64,000 nucleotides of DNA from contig NZ_JAPPVJ010000001.1 in assembly GCF_026711005.1 (NCBI RefSeq), forward strand, positions 310,001 to 374,000, written 5' to 3'. A model generated the notes under the pieces. The model saw nothing but the letters and a program-made list of their open reading frames with translations. It did not search any database and was not told the origin of the DNA. Shown here in pieces: positions 30,479-40,834 of the stretch (position 1 is its first letter; each line of letters opens with the position of its first letter). The DNA comes from Sphingobacterium sp. UT-1RO-CII-1 (GTDB taxonomy: Bacteria; Bacteroidota; Bacteroidia; Sphingobacteriales; Sphingobacteriaceae). The translations under genes were made by a program, and so were the position numbers.

Positions 30479-31390
30479 TTATGTGCGGATACTCACATTC
30501 CACACTTTAACCAATTTATCATCACCTGCAGTAACAAGTTTATCAGCTACCCAAACTGCTGAATTTATAGACAGATAATGACTGTCGTACCCACGCTCAA
30601 TACTGACATTTTTAAGTAGGGACAAGCTACGACGGTCCCATATTTTAATCGACTTATCACGACTTACTGTCACAAAAACAGGAGCAATAGGGTGTGGTAT
30701 AATACCATACACCGTAAACATATGTGGTGTTATTTCATTCAGCTCTTGCAGATCTTTATGTGCAAGCTGAAAAAGCTTAGCATCTCGGCCTCCCGAATAC
30801 AAATAAGTATCTGTAGCCATCAGGGCTGTTACCGGTAAAGTATGCACCTTTTTTTTCGCAATTTCTTTATAATCGCTCAAGTCGTACAAATGAATATAAC
30901 CGTTCTTATCACCAAATGCCACTTGATTCATTTTTACATTTGGTTCGATTACTCTTACCACGGTATCTGACACCTTAAAACGGTACAGTAGCTCAAATTT
31001 ATCAAGAGACCACACGTAAGCGACCCCTTCCTCACCGATTGTAATCAATTCATTTTTTGCTATAACTGATTTAATCGCAAAAATTGCCCCTATATCCGTT
31101 TTAACTTTCTTAACAAGCTCTTGTTTATCAACATCCACAGCCCACAGCTCTCCGTTCCGCATACCGATCATTAAAAGCCCTGTTTCTCTCAATAAATGCA
31201 ATGCATATACAGATGCAGGCACAGCACACAAAATCCGTTTAAACTGCCCATTCAACAGATCCCATTCCACCACCCCCTTATCATTGCCTGCTGTAAATAC
31301 AGTATGCGGCTCTAAGCCCTCCTCTACTATATATATAGGGTTTTGGTGTCCTTTTAATGTTTGATGAAGTGAAATATCTACTGTATACAT
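30479..31390 (-). CDS. WD40-repeat beta-propeller protein
   Basis: The 303-residue protein has no signal peptide and consists of about six or seven WD40-like repeats (GNDKGVVEWDLLNGQ, GMRNGELWAVDVDKQ, SRDKSIKIWDRRS, GDDKLVKVWNVS). Such proteins act as scaffolds. No enzyme motif is seen, and the partner is unknown. It is in the same direction as the downstream his genes' cluster but lies after hisIE with a 66-bp gap, and may be an unrelated passenger. It is a very common neighbour type in Sphingobacteria. Confidence 0.8.
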   Translation of the reverse strand: MYTVDISLHQTLKGHQNPIYIVEEGLEPHTVFTAGNDKGVVEWDLLNGQFKRILCAVPASVYALHLLRETGLLMIGMRNGELWAVDVDKQELVKKVKTDIGAIFAIKSVIAKNELITIGEEGVAYVWSLDKFELLYRFKVSDTVVRVIEPNVKMNQVAFGDKNGYIHLYDLSDYKEIAKKKVHTLPVTALMATDTYLYSGGRDAKLFQLAHKDLQELNEITPHMFTVYGIIPHPIAPVFVTVSRDKSIKIWDRRSLSLLKNVSIERGYDSHYLSINSAVWVADKLVTAGDDKLVKVWNVSIRT

Positions 31391-31456
31391 GATTATACTA
31401 CGCTAATCACAAACATACATTAATTAATACAGCATAAAAAACATGCTTTCTTAAAC

Positions 31457-32041
31457 TTACTGATGTCTACTTTCTAAATTTTTTGCAATAGTTTGCAGGT
31501 TCAAACCTTTCTCACGCAAAAGTACAATGAGGTGAAAAAGTAAATCAGAAGATTCGTCAATAAACTCTCTTTCTGTTTCCGCCAGTGCTGCAATCACAGT
31601 TTCTACAGCCTCTTCTCCTACTTTTTGCGCAATCTTATTAAGCCCTCTTTCACGCAACTTATTCACATAAGAAGCTTCGCTACGTTCGTCATAGCGTTGC
31701 TGTACAATACGTTCAAGCTGTAGCAAAAAATTCTGATTAAAGTCTGTATTAAAGCAACTTCTATTCCCTGTATGGCAGGTGGGGCCTGCTGGTTTTACTC
31801 TAATCAATACAGTATCCTTGTCACAATCTATGTGTGTTGAGCAAACGGCAAGAAAATTACCACTTTCTTCCCCCTTTGTCCATAACCTTCCTTTCGTTCG
31901 CGAATAAAAAGTAACCCTACCTTCCTCTACAGTTTTTTGCCATGCTTCTTCATTCATGTAGCCAAGCATAAGCACTTCTAATGTCTGTTCATCCTGTATA
32001 ACAGCCGGGATCAAACCGTCGCCTTTTTTAAAATCTAACAT
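31457..32041 (-). CDS. hisIE: Bifunctional phosphoribosyl-AMP cyclohydrolase / phosphoribosyl-ATP pyrophosphatase
   Basis: The 194-residue protein carries HisI in residues 1-105 (MLGYMNEEAWQKT, CDKDTVLIRVKPAGPTCHTG with the zinc ligands) and HisE in residues 110-194 (KVGEEAVETVIAA, ESSDLLFHLIVLL). It performs steps 2 and 3 of histidine synthesis. It is the last his gene of the cluster, 35 bp behind hisF. Confidence 0.95.
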   Translation of the reverse strand: MLDFKKGDGLIPAVIQDEQTLEVLMLGYMNEEAWQKTVEEGRVTFYSRTKGRLWTKGEESGNFLAVCSTHIDCDKDTVLIRVKPAGPTCHTGNRSCFNTDFNQNFLLQLERIVQQRYDERSEASYVNKLRERGLNKIAQKVGEEAVETVIAALAETEREFIDESSDLLFHLIVLLREKGLNLQTIAKNLESRHQ

Positions 32042-32076
32042 GTGCTAATTTTTCTATTATGATATGTTTAGCTACT

Positions 32077-32832
32077 TTATGAACGAATCGCAATTCCTTC
32101 ACGTTGCAACGTTTCTTTAAGTTCTGGGATCAGTATTTCTCCATAATGAAAAACTGAAGCTGCCAGTGCGGCATCAACATTAGCTTGTTGAAACACATCA
32201 ACAAAATCCTGCTGTTTTCCTGCTCCGCCTGATGCAATCAATGGGATCTGTAAACTATCGTTAATCTTCTTCAAAAGCACATTGTCAAACCCTGCTTTCG
32301 TACCATCGTAATCCATCGACGTCAACAATATTTCTCCCGCTCCGCGCTCTTGCGCTTCTAACACCCAATTTTCTGTTTCTATCGTTGTTTTAATATTACC
32401 ACCGCTTAAATACACGAAATTCTGTCCATCGCTAGCTCTTGTGTCCACTGCGACTACAACAAATTGTTTTCCAAACGCTTTCGCTAGCTCATCTATCAAC
32501 TCCGGGTTGCGCACCGCAGCCGAATTGATAGATACTTTATCAGCGCCCGCATTCAGCAACAATTCGGCATCTTTTACCGCATTAATACCACCTCCTATTG
32601 TAAAAGGAATATTAATTTGCTGGGCTACAGCTTTCACTAGATCTAGTGTTGTTTTCCTGTTTTCCTGTGTTGCTGCAATATCCAAAAAAACCAATTCATC
32701 AGCCCCCTGTCTTGAATATTGCCAAGCAAGCTCAACTGGATCTCCTGCATCGCGTAAATCTACAAAATTCACACCTTTTACCGTTCTGCCATCTTTTACA
32801 TCTAGGCAAGGAATAATACGTTTTGCCAGCAT
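32077..32832 (-). CDS. hisF: Imidazole glycerol phosphate synthase, cyclase subunit
   Basis: The 251-residue (beta/alpha)8 barrel begins [20 protein letters not shown] with the catalytic aspartate of LDVKDGR. The second catalytic aspartate is in [15 protein letters not shown]. The phosphate sites (GGGI, SGGAG) are present. HisF uses ammonia from HisH to close the imidazole ring and release AICAR. It starts 1 bp after the hisA stop codon, which suggests translational coupling. Confidence 0.97.
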   Translation of the reverse strand: MLAKRIIPCLDVKDGRTVKGVNFVDLRDAGDPVELAWQYSRQGADELVFLDIAATQENRKTTLDLVKAVAQQINIPFTIGGGINAVKDAELLLNAGADKVSINSAAVRNPELIDELAKAFGKQFVVVAVDTRASDGQNFVYLSGGNIKTTIETENWVLEAQERGAGEILLTSMDYDGTKAGFDNVLLKKINDSLQIPLIASGGAGKQQDFVDVFQQANVDAALAASVFHYGEILIPELKETLQREGIAIRS

Positions 32833-32833
32833 C

Positions 32834-33586
32834 TTAGAATTTAATCAGGGATTTTAAATTCCAGTCTTTTATCTCTTCTATACTTATTCTATTTTCATAG
32901 ATAGCTTTCCCCACTACGCAAGATTCCATTCTTCCCAACTTATGAAGCTCTTCAATATCTGCCATAGAGCTTATTCCGCCCGAGCCTATCAGTTTAATGA
33001 TTGGCGAATGATCTAACAATTTTTTGTATAACTCTACGCCTGCTCCTCCCAACTTACCATCTTTACTGATATCTGTACATAAGAAGCGGAAAAAACCTAA
33101 AGCCAAACATTTGTCAATATATTCAATCAATTTAATCGGGGAGCTTTCCAACCACCCTGAATACTTAATCACTTCATCCAGCACATCAATCGCTATCACA
33201 ATATGATCGGCATATTTAACTCGCCCCTCATTTAACGAGCTAAGCTCCTCCAAAAAGTCAGGGTTAGTAATCGCCTGCGTACCTACAATTACACGTTCAA
33301 CTCCTGCATCAACCAATTCTTTTACTTTATCAATACTACGCACCCCGCCACCATACTGAACCTTCATTTCTGTCTTACGGATGATTTCAAAAAGATACTC
33401 TTGGTTTACAAAGTCACCTTTTGCACCATTTAGATCAATAATATGAACGATTTCCGTACCATTAGCATGATATTTTTCGATCTGCTCCTCCAAACTTATA
33501 TCGTAAGTCGTCACATCATCGTAGTTGCCTTCTCTCAAACGGACAACCTTCTTATCTAAAACATCTATTGCTGGAATTATATACAT
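32834..33586 (-). CDS. hisA: ProFAR isomerase
   Basis: The 250-residue barrel starts [20 protein letters not shown] with the catalytic Asp in AIDV. The partner Asp is in [16 protein letters not shown]. Phosphate-binding loops YGGGVRS and IGSGGIS are present. HisA opens the ribose ring of ProFAR by an Amadori rearrangement. It is directly upstream of hisF in the operon. Confidence 0.96.
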   Translation of the reverse strand: MYIIPAIDVLDKKVVRLREGNYDDVTTYDISLEEQIEKYHANGTEIVHIIDLNGAKGDFVNQEYLFEIIRKTEMKVQYGGGVRSIDKVKELVDAGVERVIVGTQAITNPDFLEELSSLNEGRVKYADHIVIAIDVLDEVIKYSGWLESSPIKLIEYIDKCLALGFFRFLCTDISKDGKLGGAGVELYKKLLDHSPIIKLIGSGGISSMADIEELHKLGRMESCVVGKAIYENRISIEEIKDWNLKSLIKF

Positions 33587-33643
33587 AATAAAAAAACTTA
33601 ATAATCATTAAACTAACTGTGTCTAACTACTAAAAAAGCAGTT

Positions 33644-34255
33644 CTACACCAACTCTTCACCGTATTGCCAATGGGCAAAATTATGTAATAGCGACTCACC
33701 CAACACACCAGATTTTTCTGGGTGAAACTGTACCGCGACAAAATTATCCTTCCCTATTGCGGCTGAAAACTCTAAACCATACTGGCAACTCGCTACGGTA
33801 TACAAGTCGCTCTGTTCTAAAAAGTAAGAATGCACAAAATAAAAATAACTCTTATCTGGGACATCTTTAAAAATTGGATGGCTATTTTTTATACACACTG
33901 TATTCCACCCCATATGAGGCACTTTTTCTTTTATCCGTTTTTCAAAGTGTAACGTTTTTAAAGGCATCAGCCCCAATAAATCCACATCTCCTTCTTCCGA
34001 ATATATACTAAGCAACTGCATGCCTACACAAATCCCTAGCACAGGCTTCTTCGTTTGTTTTATCTTATCTACAAAACCCGAATTGTGCAATCGTTGAATA
34101 GCAGTTCCTGCATGCCCTACCCCCGGAATAATAAAACGGTCGTAAAGCTCAAAGTCTGAAAGCTCATTCACTAAGCCATATGCTACACCCACACGTTTTA
34201 ATGCAGCTGTTAAAGAAAAAATATTCCCCGCTCCATAATTTATTATTCCTATCAT
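33644..34255 (-). CDS. hisH: Imidazole glycerol phosphate synthase, glutamine amidotransferase subunit
   Basis: The 203-residue class I amidotransferase starts MIGIINYGAGNIFSL. It has the nucleophile cysteine in LGICVGMQLLS and the His-Glu pair in VQFHPEKSG. It supplies ammonia to HisF. It lies between hisB and hisA, with gaps of about 60 bp on both sides. Confidence 0.96.
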   Translation of the reverse strand: MIGIINYGAGNIFSLTAALKRVGVAYGLVNELSDFELYDRFIIPGVGHAGTAIQRLHNSGFVDKIKQTKKPVLGICVGMQLLSIYSEEGDVDLLGLMPLKTLHFEKRIKEKVPHMGWNTVCIKNSHPIFKDVPDKSYFYFVHSYFLEQSDLYTVASCQYGLEFSAAIGKDNFVAVQFHPEKSGVLGESLLHNFAHWQYGEELV

Positions 34256-34316
34256 ACCCTAAGTATATTCTTTATAAGAAAGAGTTTTTGCGTCTCTTTG
34301 CGAATTTACCGCACCA

Positions 34317-35456
34317 CTATAACAAACCTTTTGTGCTCGGCAATTGCATATTATCGGCATCGCGCCTTACTGCTTTTTTAATCGATTTGGCGAAAGCTTT
34401 AAAAATTGCTTCAATCTTATGATGTTCATTTTCACCTTCAGCCTTGATATTCAGATTAGAGCGAGAACCGTCTGAAAACGATTTAAAAAAGTGATAAAAC
34501 ATTTCTGTTGGCATATCACCTATCTTTTCTCTTTTAAACTCGGCATCCCACACAATCCAATTGCGTCCACCAAAATCCAAAGCTACCTGCGCCAGACAGT
34601 CGTCCATAGGCAAAGTAAAAGCATAACGTTCTATCCCTCTTTTATCCCCTAACACTTTTGCAAATATCTCACCTAGCGCAATACCTGTATCCTCAATAGT
34701 GTGGTGTTCGTCGATATGTAAATCGCCCTTCGTATGCACCGTTAAATCCAAGGCGCCGTGTCTCGCAATCTGATCCAGCATATGGTCAAAAAACGGTAAT
34801 CCTGTACTAATATCTGCCTTACCCGATCCATCTAAGTTAAGCTTGATATAAATATCGGTTTCATTTGTTTTACGCTTATACTCACCTGTTCGGCTGCCTA
34901 GTTTCAAAAATTCATATACCGCCTTCCAATCAGTAGTCTCAAGCGCAACAACATCATCATTAATAGCTATGCTTTCTGTCTTTCCCAATTCATCATTACT
35001 ACGGAGCCATATCGCTTTTGCACCCAAATTTTCTGCCAGTTTAACGTCATTCGGACGATCCCCTATTACAAAGGAATTAGCAAGATCATATACACTAGCG
35101 TCAAAATATTCTGTTAGCATACCTGTCCCCGGCTTGCGGGTTTCTGCATTTTCATGCGGAAAAGTAGGGTCAATGTGTTGCTTTACAAAATGCACACCCT
35201 CTCCTGCAAAAACATCCAACATCAAATTATGAACCGGCCAAAAATTTTCTTCCGGATGCGAATCCGTACCTAACCCATCTTGATTAGACACTAAAACCAG
35301 TTCAAAATCCAACTCTTTAGCAATCCTTGGCAAATACTGTAATGCTCCTGGATAAAATTTCAACTTTTCAAACGAGTCAATCTGTTCGTCTTCCGGCTCC
35401 AATATCAATGTTCCGTCACGATCTATAAACAACAGTTTCTTTATAGCTTTAGGCAT
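34317..35456 (-). CDS. hisB: Bifunctional histidinol-phosphatase / imidazoleglycerol-phosphate dehydratase
   Basis: The 379-residue fusion has a HAD phosphatase in residues 1-170 ([16 protein letters not shown] with the nucleophile Asp, [15 protein letters not shown]) and the dehydratase in residues 185-379 ([31 protein letters not shown] and [15 protein letters not shown] with manganese ligands). It covers two steps of histidine synthesis. The fused form is typical of Bacteroidota and enterics. It starts 6 bp after the hisC stop codon. Confidence 0.96.
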   Translation of the reverse strand: MPKAIKKLLFIDRDGTLILEPEDEQIDSFEKLKFYPGALQYLPRIAKELDFELVLVSNQDGLGTDSHPEENFWPVHNLMLDVFAGEGVHFVKQHIDPTFPHENAETRKPGTGMLTEYFDASVYDLANSFVIGDRPNDVKLAENLGAKAIWLRSNDELGKTESIAINDDVVALETTDWKAVYEFLKLGSRTGEYKRKTNETDIYIKLNLDGSGKADISTGLPFFDHMLDQIARHGALDLTVHTKGDLHIDEHHTIEDTGIALGEIFAKVLGDKRGIERYAFTLPMDDCLAQVALDFGGRNWIVWDAEFKREKIGDMPTEMFYHFFKSFSDGSRSNLNIKAEGENEHHKIEAIFKAFAKSIKKAVRRDADNMQLPSTKGLL

Positions 35457-35462
35457 TTATTT

Positions 35463-36524
35463 TTAAGCGTTATAATATGAATAAATAGTTTCGAGAAGGG
35501 TTATATTTTCTTCTGGTGTTCCCACTGTAAGGCGTAAACAGCCTTCACAGAGTTCCACCTTCGAGCGGTCACGGACAATAATCCCTTTACTCACTAAAAA
35601 ATTATATAATAATCGAGGCTCTTCGAGTTTAACCAAAATAAAATTCGCATCCGAAGGTGTCACATGATACACCTGCTCTATTTGCATTAAAGCCTGTGAT
35701 AACTTCTCCCGTTCTGCGACGATCAATTTAATCCACTCATTCACCTGCTCCACATTTTCCAATGCTTCCAACACAATATTTTGTGTGGCTTGGTTAATAT
35801 TATAGGGTGGTTTTATTTTATTAAAAACAGCAATAATATCTTGACTTGCGAAAGCCATTCCCATCCTTAGAGCAGCTAAACCCCAAGCTTTTGACAGGGT
35901 CTGCAAAACCACTAGGTTAGGAAATTCGGCAAGTTCTTTTGTAAAAGAAGGTTGCTTGGCATAATTAATATAAGCTTCATCAACAACCACAAGGCCTTTA
36001 AAGTTTACCAATAGAGTTTCTATATCTTGGCGGTTGATACTGTTGCCTGTAGGATTATTCGGAGAGCATACAAAAATCATTTTTGTATATTTATCAATAG
36101 CATTTGCTATACCATCTAAATCCAGCTGATACTCTGGTGTCAGATTAACTTTGCGCAACGTCACGTCATTAATATTAGCCGACACCTCATACATACCGTA
36201 AGTAGGCGGCACAACAATCACGTTATCTAGCCCCGGACGACAGAAAGCACGATACAACAAATCAATCGCCTCATCACTCCCATTTCCTAAAAATATGTTC
36301 GCTGCAGGCACGCCCTTGATATGTGCAAGTTTTTGCTTTACCCGATGTTGTAAAGGATCAGGATAACGGTTATAATTTTCACTGTGCGGAGATCCAAATG
36401 CATTTTCATTTGCATCTAATAATACGGAAGCCTCGCCCTTAAACTCATCTCTTGCAGACGAATAAGGCACTAAATTCCGGATATTATCTCTCAGCAATGA
36501 GTTTAGGCTAAAAGATTCGTTCAT
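35463..36524 (-). CDS. hisC: Histidinol-phosphate aminotransferase
   Basis: This 353-residue fold type I PLP enzyme has VLLDANENAFGSP near the start, the NPTGN motif in CSPNNPTGNSIN, and the PLP lysine in LQTLSKAWGLAALRMG. It converts imidazole acetol phosphate to histidinol phosphate. It is the first gene of this cluster. The usual upstream partners hisG and hisD are absent, and rnz is the next gene upstream. Confidence 0.95.
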   Translation of the reverse strand: MNESFSLNSLLRDNIRNLVPYSSARDEFKGEASVLLDANENAFGSPHSENYNRYPDPLQHRVKQKLAHIKGVPAANIFLGNGSDEAIDLLYRAFCRPGLDNVIVVPPTYGMYEVSANINDVTLRKVNLTPEYQLDLDGIANAIDKYTKMIFVCSPNNPTGNSINRQDIETLLVNFKGLVVVDEAYINYAKQPSFTKELAEFPNLVVLQTLSKAWGLAALRMGMAFASQDIIAVFNKIKPPYNINQATQNIVLEALENVEQVNEWIKLIVAEREKLSQALMQIEQVYHVTPSDANFILVKLEEPRLLYNFLVSKGIIVRDRSKVELCEGCLRLTVGTPEENITLLETIYSYYNA

Positions 36525-36677
36525 ATCTAATTAATTACTTTCTGAGCTTTTCCCGAATGTCCGGGTCAATTCGTTTCACACCGATACAGCATCAATCCTA
36601 CTCTTTTCACTAGTAAAAAAGCCGAATATTTGCTATTTTTCAATTCAGTTGGTAAATATGGTGAAAATTCCGCAATA

Positions 36678-37592
36678 TCACGAGACTAAAAACCACTTCC
36701 CTTCTTCGGAAAGCATAGTATTTGGAAAAACGGCCTGTGCTTCCTCCAAAAGAGGTGTCAAATCTTTATACCGTGCAGAATAGTGTCCTAACAAAAGCTG
36801 CTTCGCTCCTACTTCTACAGCCACCTCTGCCGCTCCTTTTGCCGTAGTGTGATAGGTCTCTTTAGCCCGCTCTTCCATTTCCTGCAAAAAGGTCGACTCG
36901 TGGTAGAGCAAATCAGCCCCAGCTATTGCTTTAAAATAAGATTCATCTTTCAATGTATCCGAACAATAAACATAACTTCTAGGCTTAGGAGCAGGATATG
37001 TATAATCTATTGCTTTAAAAACAGTGCCATCAGGTGCTGTATAATCTATTCCCTTTTTCAGTAGTTTCCAATACGGCATAGGTATATTCGCTCCTTCAAT
37101 ACGTTCCTTCCTTAATGTTGCCGATCGGGCTCCTTCCTGAAAGCGAAAACCAGTACATGCAATACGATGCAACAATGGGAAGCTAATTACTTTCAGTGCC
37201 GGCGTATCAAGAATAATCTGTTCCTCTTTGGGGTTTGTTACGTGGAACACCAAGTTAAACCGTAATCTGGTGTCCGAATATTTAAATTGTATCTCGAGTA
37301 TTTCCTGCAATGGTTCCGGGCCGTACAAATGCAGATCGGATTTTCTACCTACCAAATGTTGCGATGATATTAAGCCCACTAAACCCAAATAATGATCGCC
37401 GTGCAAGTGACTGATAAATATATGATTTATGCGGCTGCTTTTCACTCCATACCTAAAAAGCTGCATCTGCGTCCCTTCGCCACAATCAATCAAAAACAAC
37501 TGTTCATTAAAATTCACCACTTGCGCAGTAGGGTGCCTACCATACATAGGTGTTGCCGAACTGTTTCCTAAAATCAGCACTTCAAACTTCAT
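36678..37592 (-). CDS. rnz: Ribonuclease Z
   Basis: The 304-residue metallo-beta-lactamase-fold enzyme cuts the 3' trailer from tRNA precursors. The HISHLHGDHYLGLVGL motif carries the HxHxDH zinc ligands. Further ligands are in YCSDTLKDE and in LLGHYSARY near the C-terminus. Its ATG overlaps the stop codon of the upstream STAS gene (TGATG arrangement), indicating translational coupling. Confidence 0.95.
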   Translation of the reverse strand: MKFEVLILGNSSATPMYGRHPTAQVVNFNEQLFLIDCGEGTQMQLFRYGVKSSRINHIFISHLHGDHYLGLVGLISSQHLVGRKSDLHLYGPEPLQEILEIQFKYSDTRLRFNLVFHVTNPKEEQIILDTPALKVISFPLLHRIACTGFRFQEGARSATLRKERIEGANIPMPYWKLLKKGIDYTAPDGTVFKAIDYTYPAPKPRSYVYCSDTLKDESYFKAIAGADLLYHESTFLQEMEERAKETYHTTAKGAAEVAVEVGAKQLLLGHYSARYKDLTPLLEEAQAVFPNTMLSEEGKWFLVS

Positions 37593-37969
37593 CAGGCTTG
37601 TTCCCCCCTGAGGTCTAGTCTAATTTCGTTTCCAAAGATCATATTCTCTGCAGCCTCAATATTATCTGCTGTTTTAAAATAACCTTCCATATTCGAGAGC
37701 TTAAGCAGCTCAAGTATACTTTTATTTAAACCTGTCAATATAAACAATCCTCCCGATGCCTTACATAAACGACGGGCTAACAACCCCACGCGCAAACCGG
37801 CTTCATTAGTCTCGTTCACATGCTGCAGATTCAACACAATATTTCGCTGTCCTCCGGTGTGTCTCAACATAAACTCACCTTTCAAGCTGGCAGCAGCTTT
37901 TCCATCTAATATGTCTGTAAGCGGCTCTATCACTACATAACGCTCATGCTTATCCACCGTAAACTTCAT
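37592..37969 (-). CDS. STAS-domain protein (anti-sigma factor antagonist-like)
   Basis: The 125-residue protein is a single STAS domain: KHERYVVIEPLTDILDGKAAASLKG, a central NIVLNLQHVNETNEAGLR strand-helix where an antagonist serine would be expected, and LFILTGLNKSILELLKLSN. The phosphorylatable serine position reads as Thr/Asn, so classical SpoIIAA-type phosphorylation is doubtful. It is coupled to rnz by a TGATG overlap and lies 13 bp behind purC. Its partner is unknown. Confidence 0.75.
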   Translation of the reverse strand: MKFTVDKHERYVVIEPLTDILDGKAAASLKGEFMLRHTGGQRNIVLNLQHVNETNEAGLRVGLLARRLCKASGGLFILTGLNKSILELLKLSNMEGYFKTADNIEAAENMIFGNEIRLDLRGEQA

Positions 37970-37981
37970 AAAAATATTTTT

Positions 37982-38938
37982 TTAAGATTTCTCACTTAAT
38001 TTTACCAAAGCGGCATTTACATTTTCCTCAATTCTCTCCAAAACATCATCCGTCTTTTCATAACGGAATGTTTCTCCGGTCAAATGCTCAAAAAGCTCAA
38101 TATACCTTTCAGAAATTGAATTTACAATTTCATCCGTCATTTCCGGCACCTGTTGTCCTTCTTTTCCCTGAAAATCATTTTCAATAAGCCACTGCCTGAC
38201 AAACTCCTTCGACAGTTGCTTTTGTGCTTCACCTCTATCTTGACGCTCCTGATATCCTTCAACGTAAAAATAACGCGACGAATCTGGCGTATGGATTTCA
38301 TCCATCAAATAAATCTGTCCGTCTCTCTTCCCAAATTCATATTTCGTATCTGCTAAGATCAATCCCCTCTTTTCAGCAAGTTCATTTCCTCTTTTATAAA
38401 GAGCTTTTGCATAGCTTTCCAACTGTTCATAATCCTCGCTGCTCACTATACCCCGTGCTATGATCTCATCTTTAGAAATATCTTCATCGTGCCCAACATC
38501 TGCTTTTGTTGTTGGCGTGACAATCGGTTCTGGCAACGGGTCATTCTCCCGCAGCCCTTCGGGCAACGCAACTCCACACAGTGCCCGTCCGCCATCACGG
38601 TAGGTACGCCAAGCATGTCCCGAAAGATATCCCCTCACCACCATTTCTACCTTAAAAGGTTCACACCTATAGCCTATTGTAGCATTTGGATCGGGCACAT
38701 CAATAACCCAATTGGGCATAATATCCCGCGTTGCTTTCAAAAAATGTTCAGCTATTTTATTAAGCACCTGCCCTTTGTAGGGTATAGCCCGGGGAAGAAC
38801 TACATCAAATGCAGATATACGGTCGGACACGACCATAACGATGTATTTATCAGCAATACTGTATACATCTCTTACTTTACCCTTATAAAATGCGGTTTGG
38901 TTCTTAAAAGCGAATTGCGTTTCTCTTATTGCTTTCAT
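37982..38938 (-). CDS. purC: Phosphoribosylaminoimidazole-succinocarboxamide synthase
   Basis: The 318-residue SAICAR synthetase has [12 protein letters not shown] near the start, the [18 protein letters not shown] signature, and [13 protein letters not shown]. It joins CAIR and aspartate in purine synthesis, using ATP. The length is typical for the long form in Bacteroidota. It is upstream of, and probably cotranscribed with, the STAS and rnz genes. Confidence 0.95.
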   Translation of the reverse strand: MKAIRETQFAFKNQTAFYKGKVRDVYSIADKYIVMVVSDRISAFDVVLPRAIPYKGQVLNKIAEHFLKATRDIMPNWVIDVPDPNATIGYRCEPFKVEMVVRGYLSGHAWRTYRDGGRALCGVALPEGLRENDPLPEPIVTPTTKADVGHDEDISKDEIIARGIVSSEDYEQLESYAKALYKRGNELAEKRGLILADTKYEFGKRDGQIYLMDEIHTPDSSRYFYVEGYQERQDRGEAQKQLSKEFVRQWLIENDFQGKEGQQVPEMTDEIVNSISERYIELFEHLTGETFRYEKTDDVLERIEENVNAALVKLSEKS

Positions 38939-39051
38939 TTTTATACGGTTTAAAGTATTTACTATTTTATATATATGCTATAACTATCTTTTTTATCTTC
39001 TTTTACTATATATATGTAAAGCTATTTTATTTTTCACCCCTTATTCAATTA

Positions 39052-40014
39052 TCAAATGTCACCGTAGGCTTCCAATATACGTTTAACCAACTTATGTCTC
39101 ACCACATCTGCTCCGCTCAGGTGCACTATTTTAATACCTTCGATATTATCCAGCAATTTTACGGCTGTCGCCAAGCCCGACTGTGTTTTCTTAGGCAAAT
39201 CTATTTGCGTAAGATCTCCCGTAACAATAAATTTTGCAGTAGGCCCCATACGCGTCAGAAACATCTTCAACTGCATATCTGTTGCGTTTTGTGCTTCATC
39301 CAATATCACAAAACAATTATCGAGCGTTCTCCCCCTCATAAAAGCCAATGGCGCCACCTCGATCACCCGACGTTCAAGATAATCTTTCAATTTATCTGCC
39401 GGTATCATATCGTCCAGTGCGTCATAAAGCGGTCTTAAATAGGGATCTACTTTCTCCTTCAAATCCCCAGGTAGAAAGCCTAAGTTCTCACCGGCTTCAA
39501 CAGCTGGCCTAGTAAGAATAATACGTTTAATTTCTTTATTACGAAGCGCCCGCACAGCGATTGCTACTGCCGTATAGGTTTTACCTGTCCCTGCGGGCCC
39601 AATAGCAAATAGAATATCATTACTACTGACACTATCCACCATTTTGCGTTGGTTAGGTGTGCGCGCACGCACAATCAAACCGTTCGGTCCGTAAACAATG
39701 GGCTCGCCTTTAAAATGTCCAGCTTCCTTTGTTGTCTTTTCCATCGTGGTTTCAACAGGGTTTTCGACCCCCACAATCCGCTCTAAATCTATGCTATTTA
39801 ATGTTTGAAACTGTCCGATATGGTCGGTTATATCTTTAAAAACACGTTCAAACTTGCCTTGCTCTGATTCTTCCCCCAACACTTTTAGATCATTACCTCT
39901 TGCAATCAATCGGAGTTTAGGAAAACTCTTTTTCAGTAGTTCAAAGTTCTCATTCTGAACACCCCACAATGTCGCCAAATTGACGCCATCAAGCTTAATA
40001 AGTATTTCGCCCAA
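39052..40014 (-). CDS. PhoH family ATPase
   Basis: The 320-residue PhoH-like protein has an N-terminal KH-like region (about 1-110) and a P-loop ATPase: Walker A in AIGPAGTGKTYTAVA, Walker B in CFVILDEAQNAT, and sensor TGDLTQIDLP. The family is linked to RNA metabolism and often lies beside ybeY, which is not seen here. The start codon is TTG at 40014; upstream in frame there is no ATG, GTG or TTG before a stop. A perfect TAAATTTG box overlaps that TTG but would give a leaderless message, so I do not count it as the promoter. Confidence 0.88.
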   Translation of the reverse strand: MGEILIKLDGVNLATLWGVQNENFELLKKSFPKLRLIARGNDLKVLGEESEQGKFERVFKDITDHIGQFQTLNSIDLERIVGVENPVETTMEKTTKEAGHFKGEPIVYGPNGLIVRARTPNQRKMVDSVSSNDILFAIGPAGTGKTYTAVAIAVRALRNKEIKRIILTRPAVEAGENLGFLPGDLKEKVDPYLRPLYDALDDMIPADKLKDYLERRVIEVAPLAFMRGRTLDNCFVILDEAQNATDMQLKMFLTRMGPTAKFIVTGDLTQIDLPKKTQSGLATAVKLLDNIEGIKIVHLSGADVVRHKLVKRILEAYGDI

Positions 40015-40168
40015 ATTTATATACTGTTTAAAATTTTGTAATAAATATAGCGGTTTTTACCAGCATACCCGCATCGCAACATCGTTTTTTTCACAATCAG
40101 CTGAACCCACATATTCTACTGCCACAAAAATACAAGAATTATAGAGAAGAGTTAACAAAAAATTATTC

Positions 40169-40834
40169 CTAGCCCAGCATGTAGCCTGTCGCATAAATAG
40201 TTTTTATTTTTATACTGGGCGCATCATTCAGCACTCGCTTTAACCTATGCATAGCACTATCCAAATGTTTGTTATTTTCAAAAGCATCATCTACCCAAAC
40301 CTGCTTTAGCAATACTTCTCTTGTCACAATCTGCCCCTTTCTATCTAATAAAAACCTAAGAAGCTGACTATCCTTCTCCCGAAGCTTGTACTCTTTTTTA
40401 TCTATAACCAAAATTTGACCATGTAACACAAGCTCCTTTCCATCAATATCATACTTACGTATATTTTGAGGTATTTTTAAAACATGTTGTACTAGTGCCA
40501 ACATGGCTTGTGGAATTATAGGCTTAGCCATGAAATTAAGAGTTCCTGCTTTATAAGCCCTTATTTGGTTGGGTACACTATACTCAGTCCCTGTCATCAA
40601 AATCACCGGCACATCTACATTACACTCGCGTACTTCATCTAGAATATCAAAGCCGTTATAATCTGGCAATATAATGTCCAGTAGTAAAATATCGGGGCAT
40701 ACCTCTTTAAACATTTCAAGTGCTTTTTGTCCGTTTTCGGCCCAGAACACTTGCAGTCCGTAATCTTCAAAAAAAACTTTCAGTGGCATGGCCAATCCAC
40801 GATCATCTTCTATTAGCAATACTTTATTACGCAT
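40169..40834 (-). CDS. OmpR/PhoB-type response regulator
   Basis: The 221-residue protein has a receiver domain (residues 1-120) with the phospho-acceptor Asp53 in ILLLDIILPD, the Thr of VILMTGTEYS and the Lys of FMAKPIIP. A winged-helix DNA-binding domain follows (about 125-221: LREKDSQLLRFLLDRKGQIVT, HLDSAMHRLKRVL, IYATGYMLG). OmpR-type regulators usually bind direct repeats with a period near 10-11 bp. Exactly such repeats (GAATTGAG, 11-bp period) occur between this operon and the peptide locus. The start overlaps the kinase stop codon by 8 bp, so the pair is cotranscribed. I infer that it controls the accessory locus. Confidence 0.9.
   Translation of the reverse strand: MRNKVLLIEDDRGLAMPLKVFFEDYGLQVFWAENGQKALEMFKEVCPDILLLDIILPDYNGFDILDEVRECNVDVPVILMTGTEYSVPNQIRAYKAGTLNFMAKPIIPQAMLALVQHVLKIPQNIRKYDIDGKELVLHGQILVIDKKEYKLREKDSQLLRFLLDRKGQIVTREVLLKQVWVDDAFENNKHLDSAMHRLKRVLNDAPSIKIKTIYATGYMLG

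Noticed and set aside
36525..36677. Histidine attenuator or leader peptide upstream of hisC
   Set aside because: No run of His codons and no terminator/antiterminator pair could be found. A short frame reading RIDPDIREKLRK-stop has no start codon.
40012..40019. TAAATTTG as phoH promoter
   Set aside because: It overlaps the TTG start codon, so transcription from it would begin inside the gene; more likely a chance match in A/T-rich DNA.
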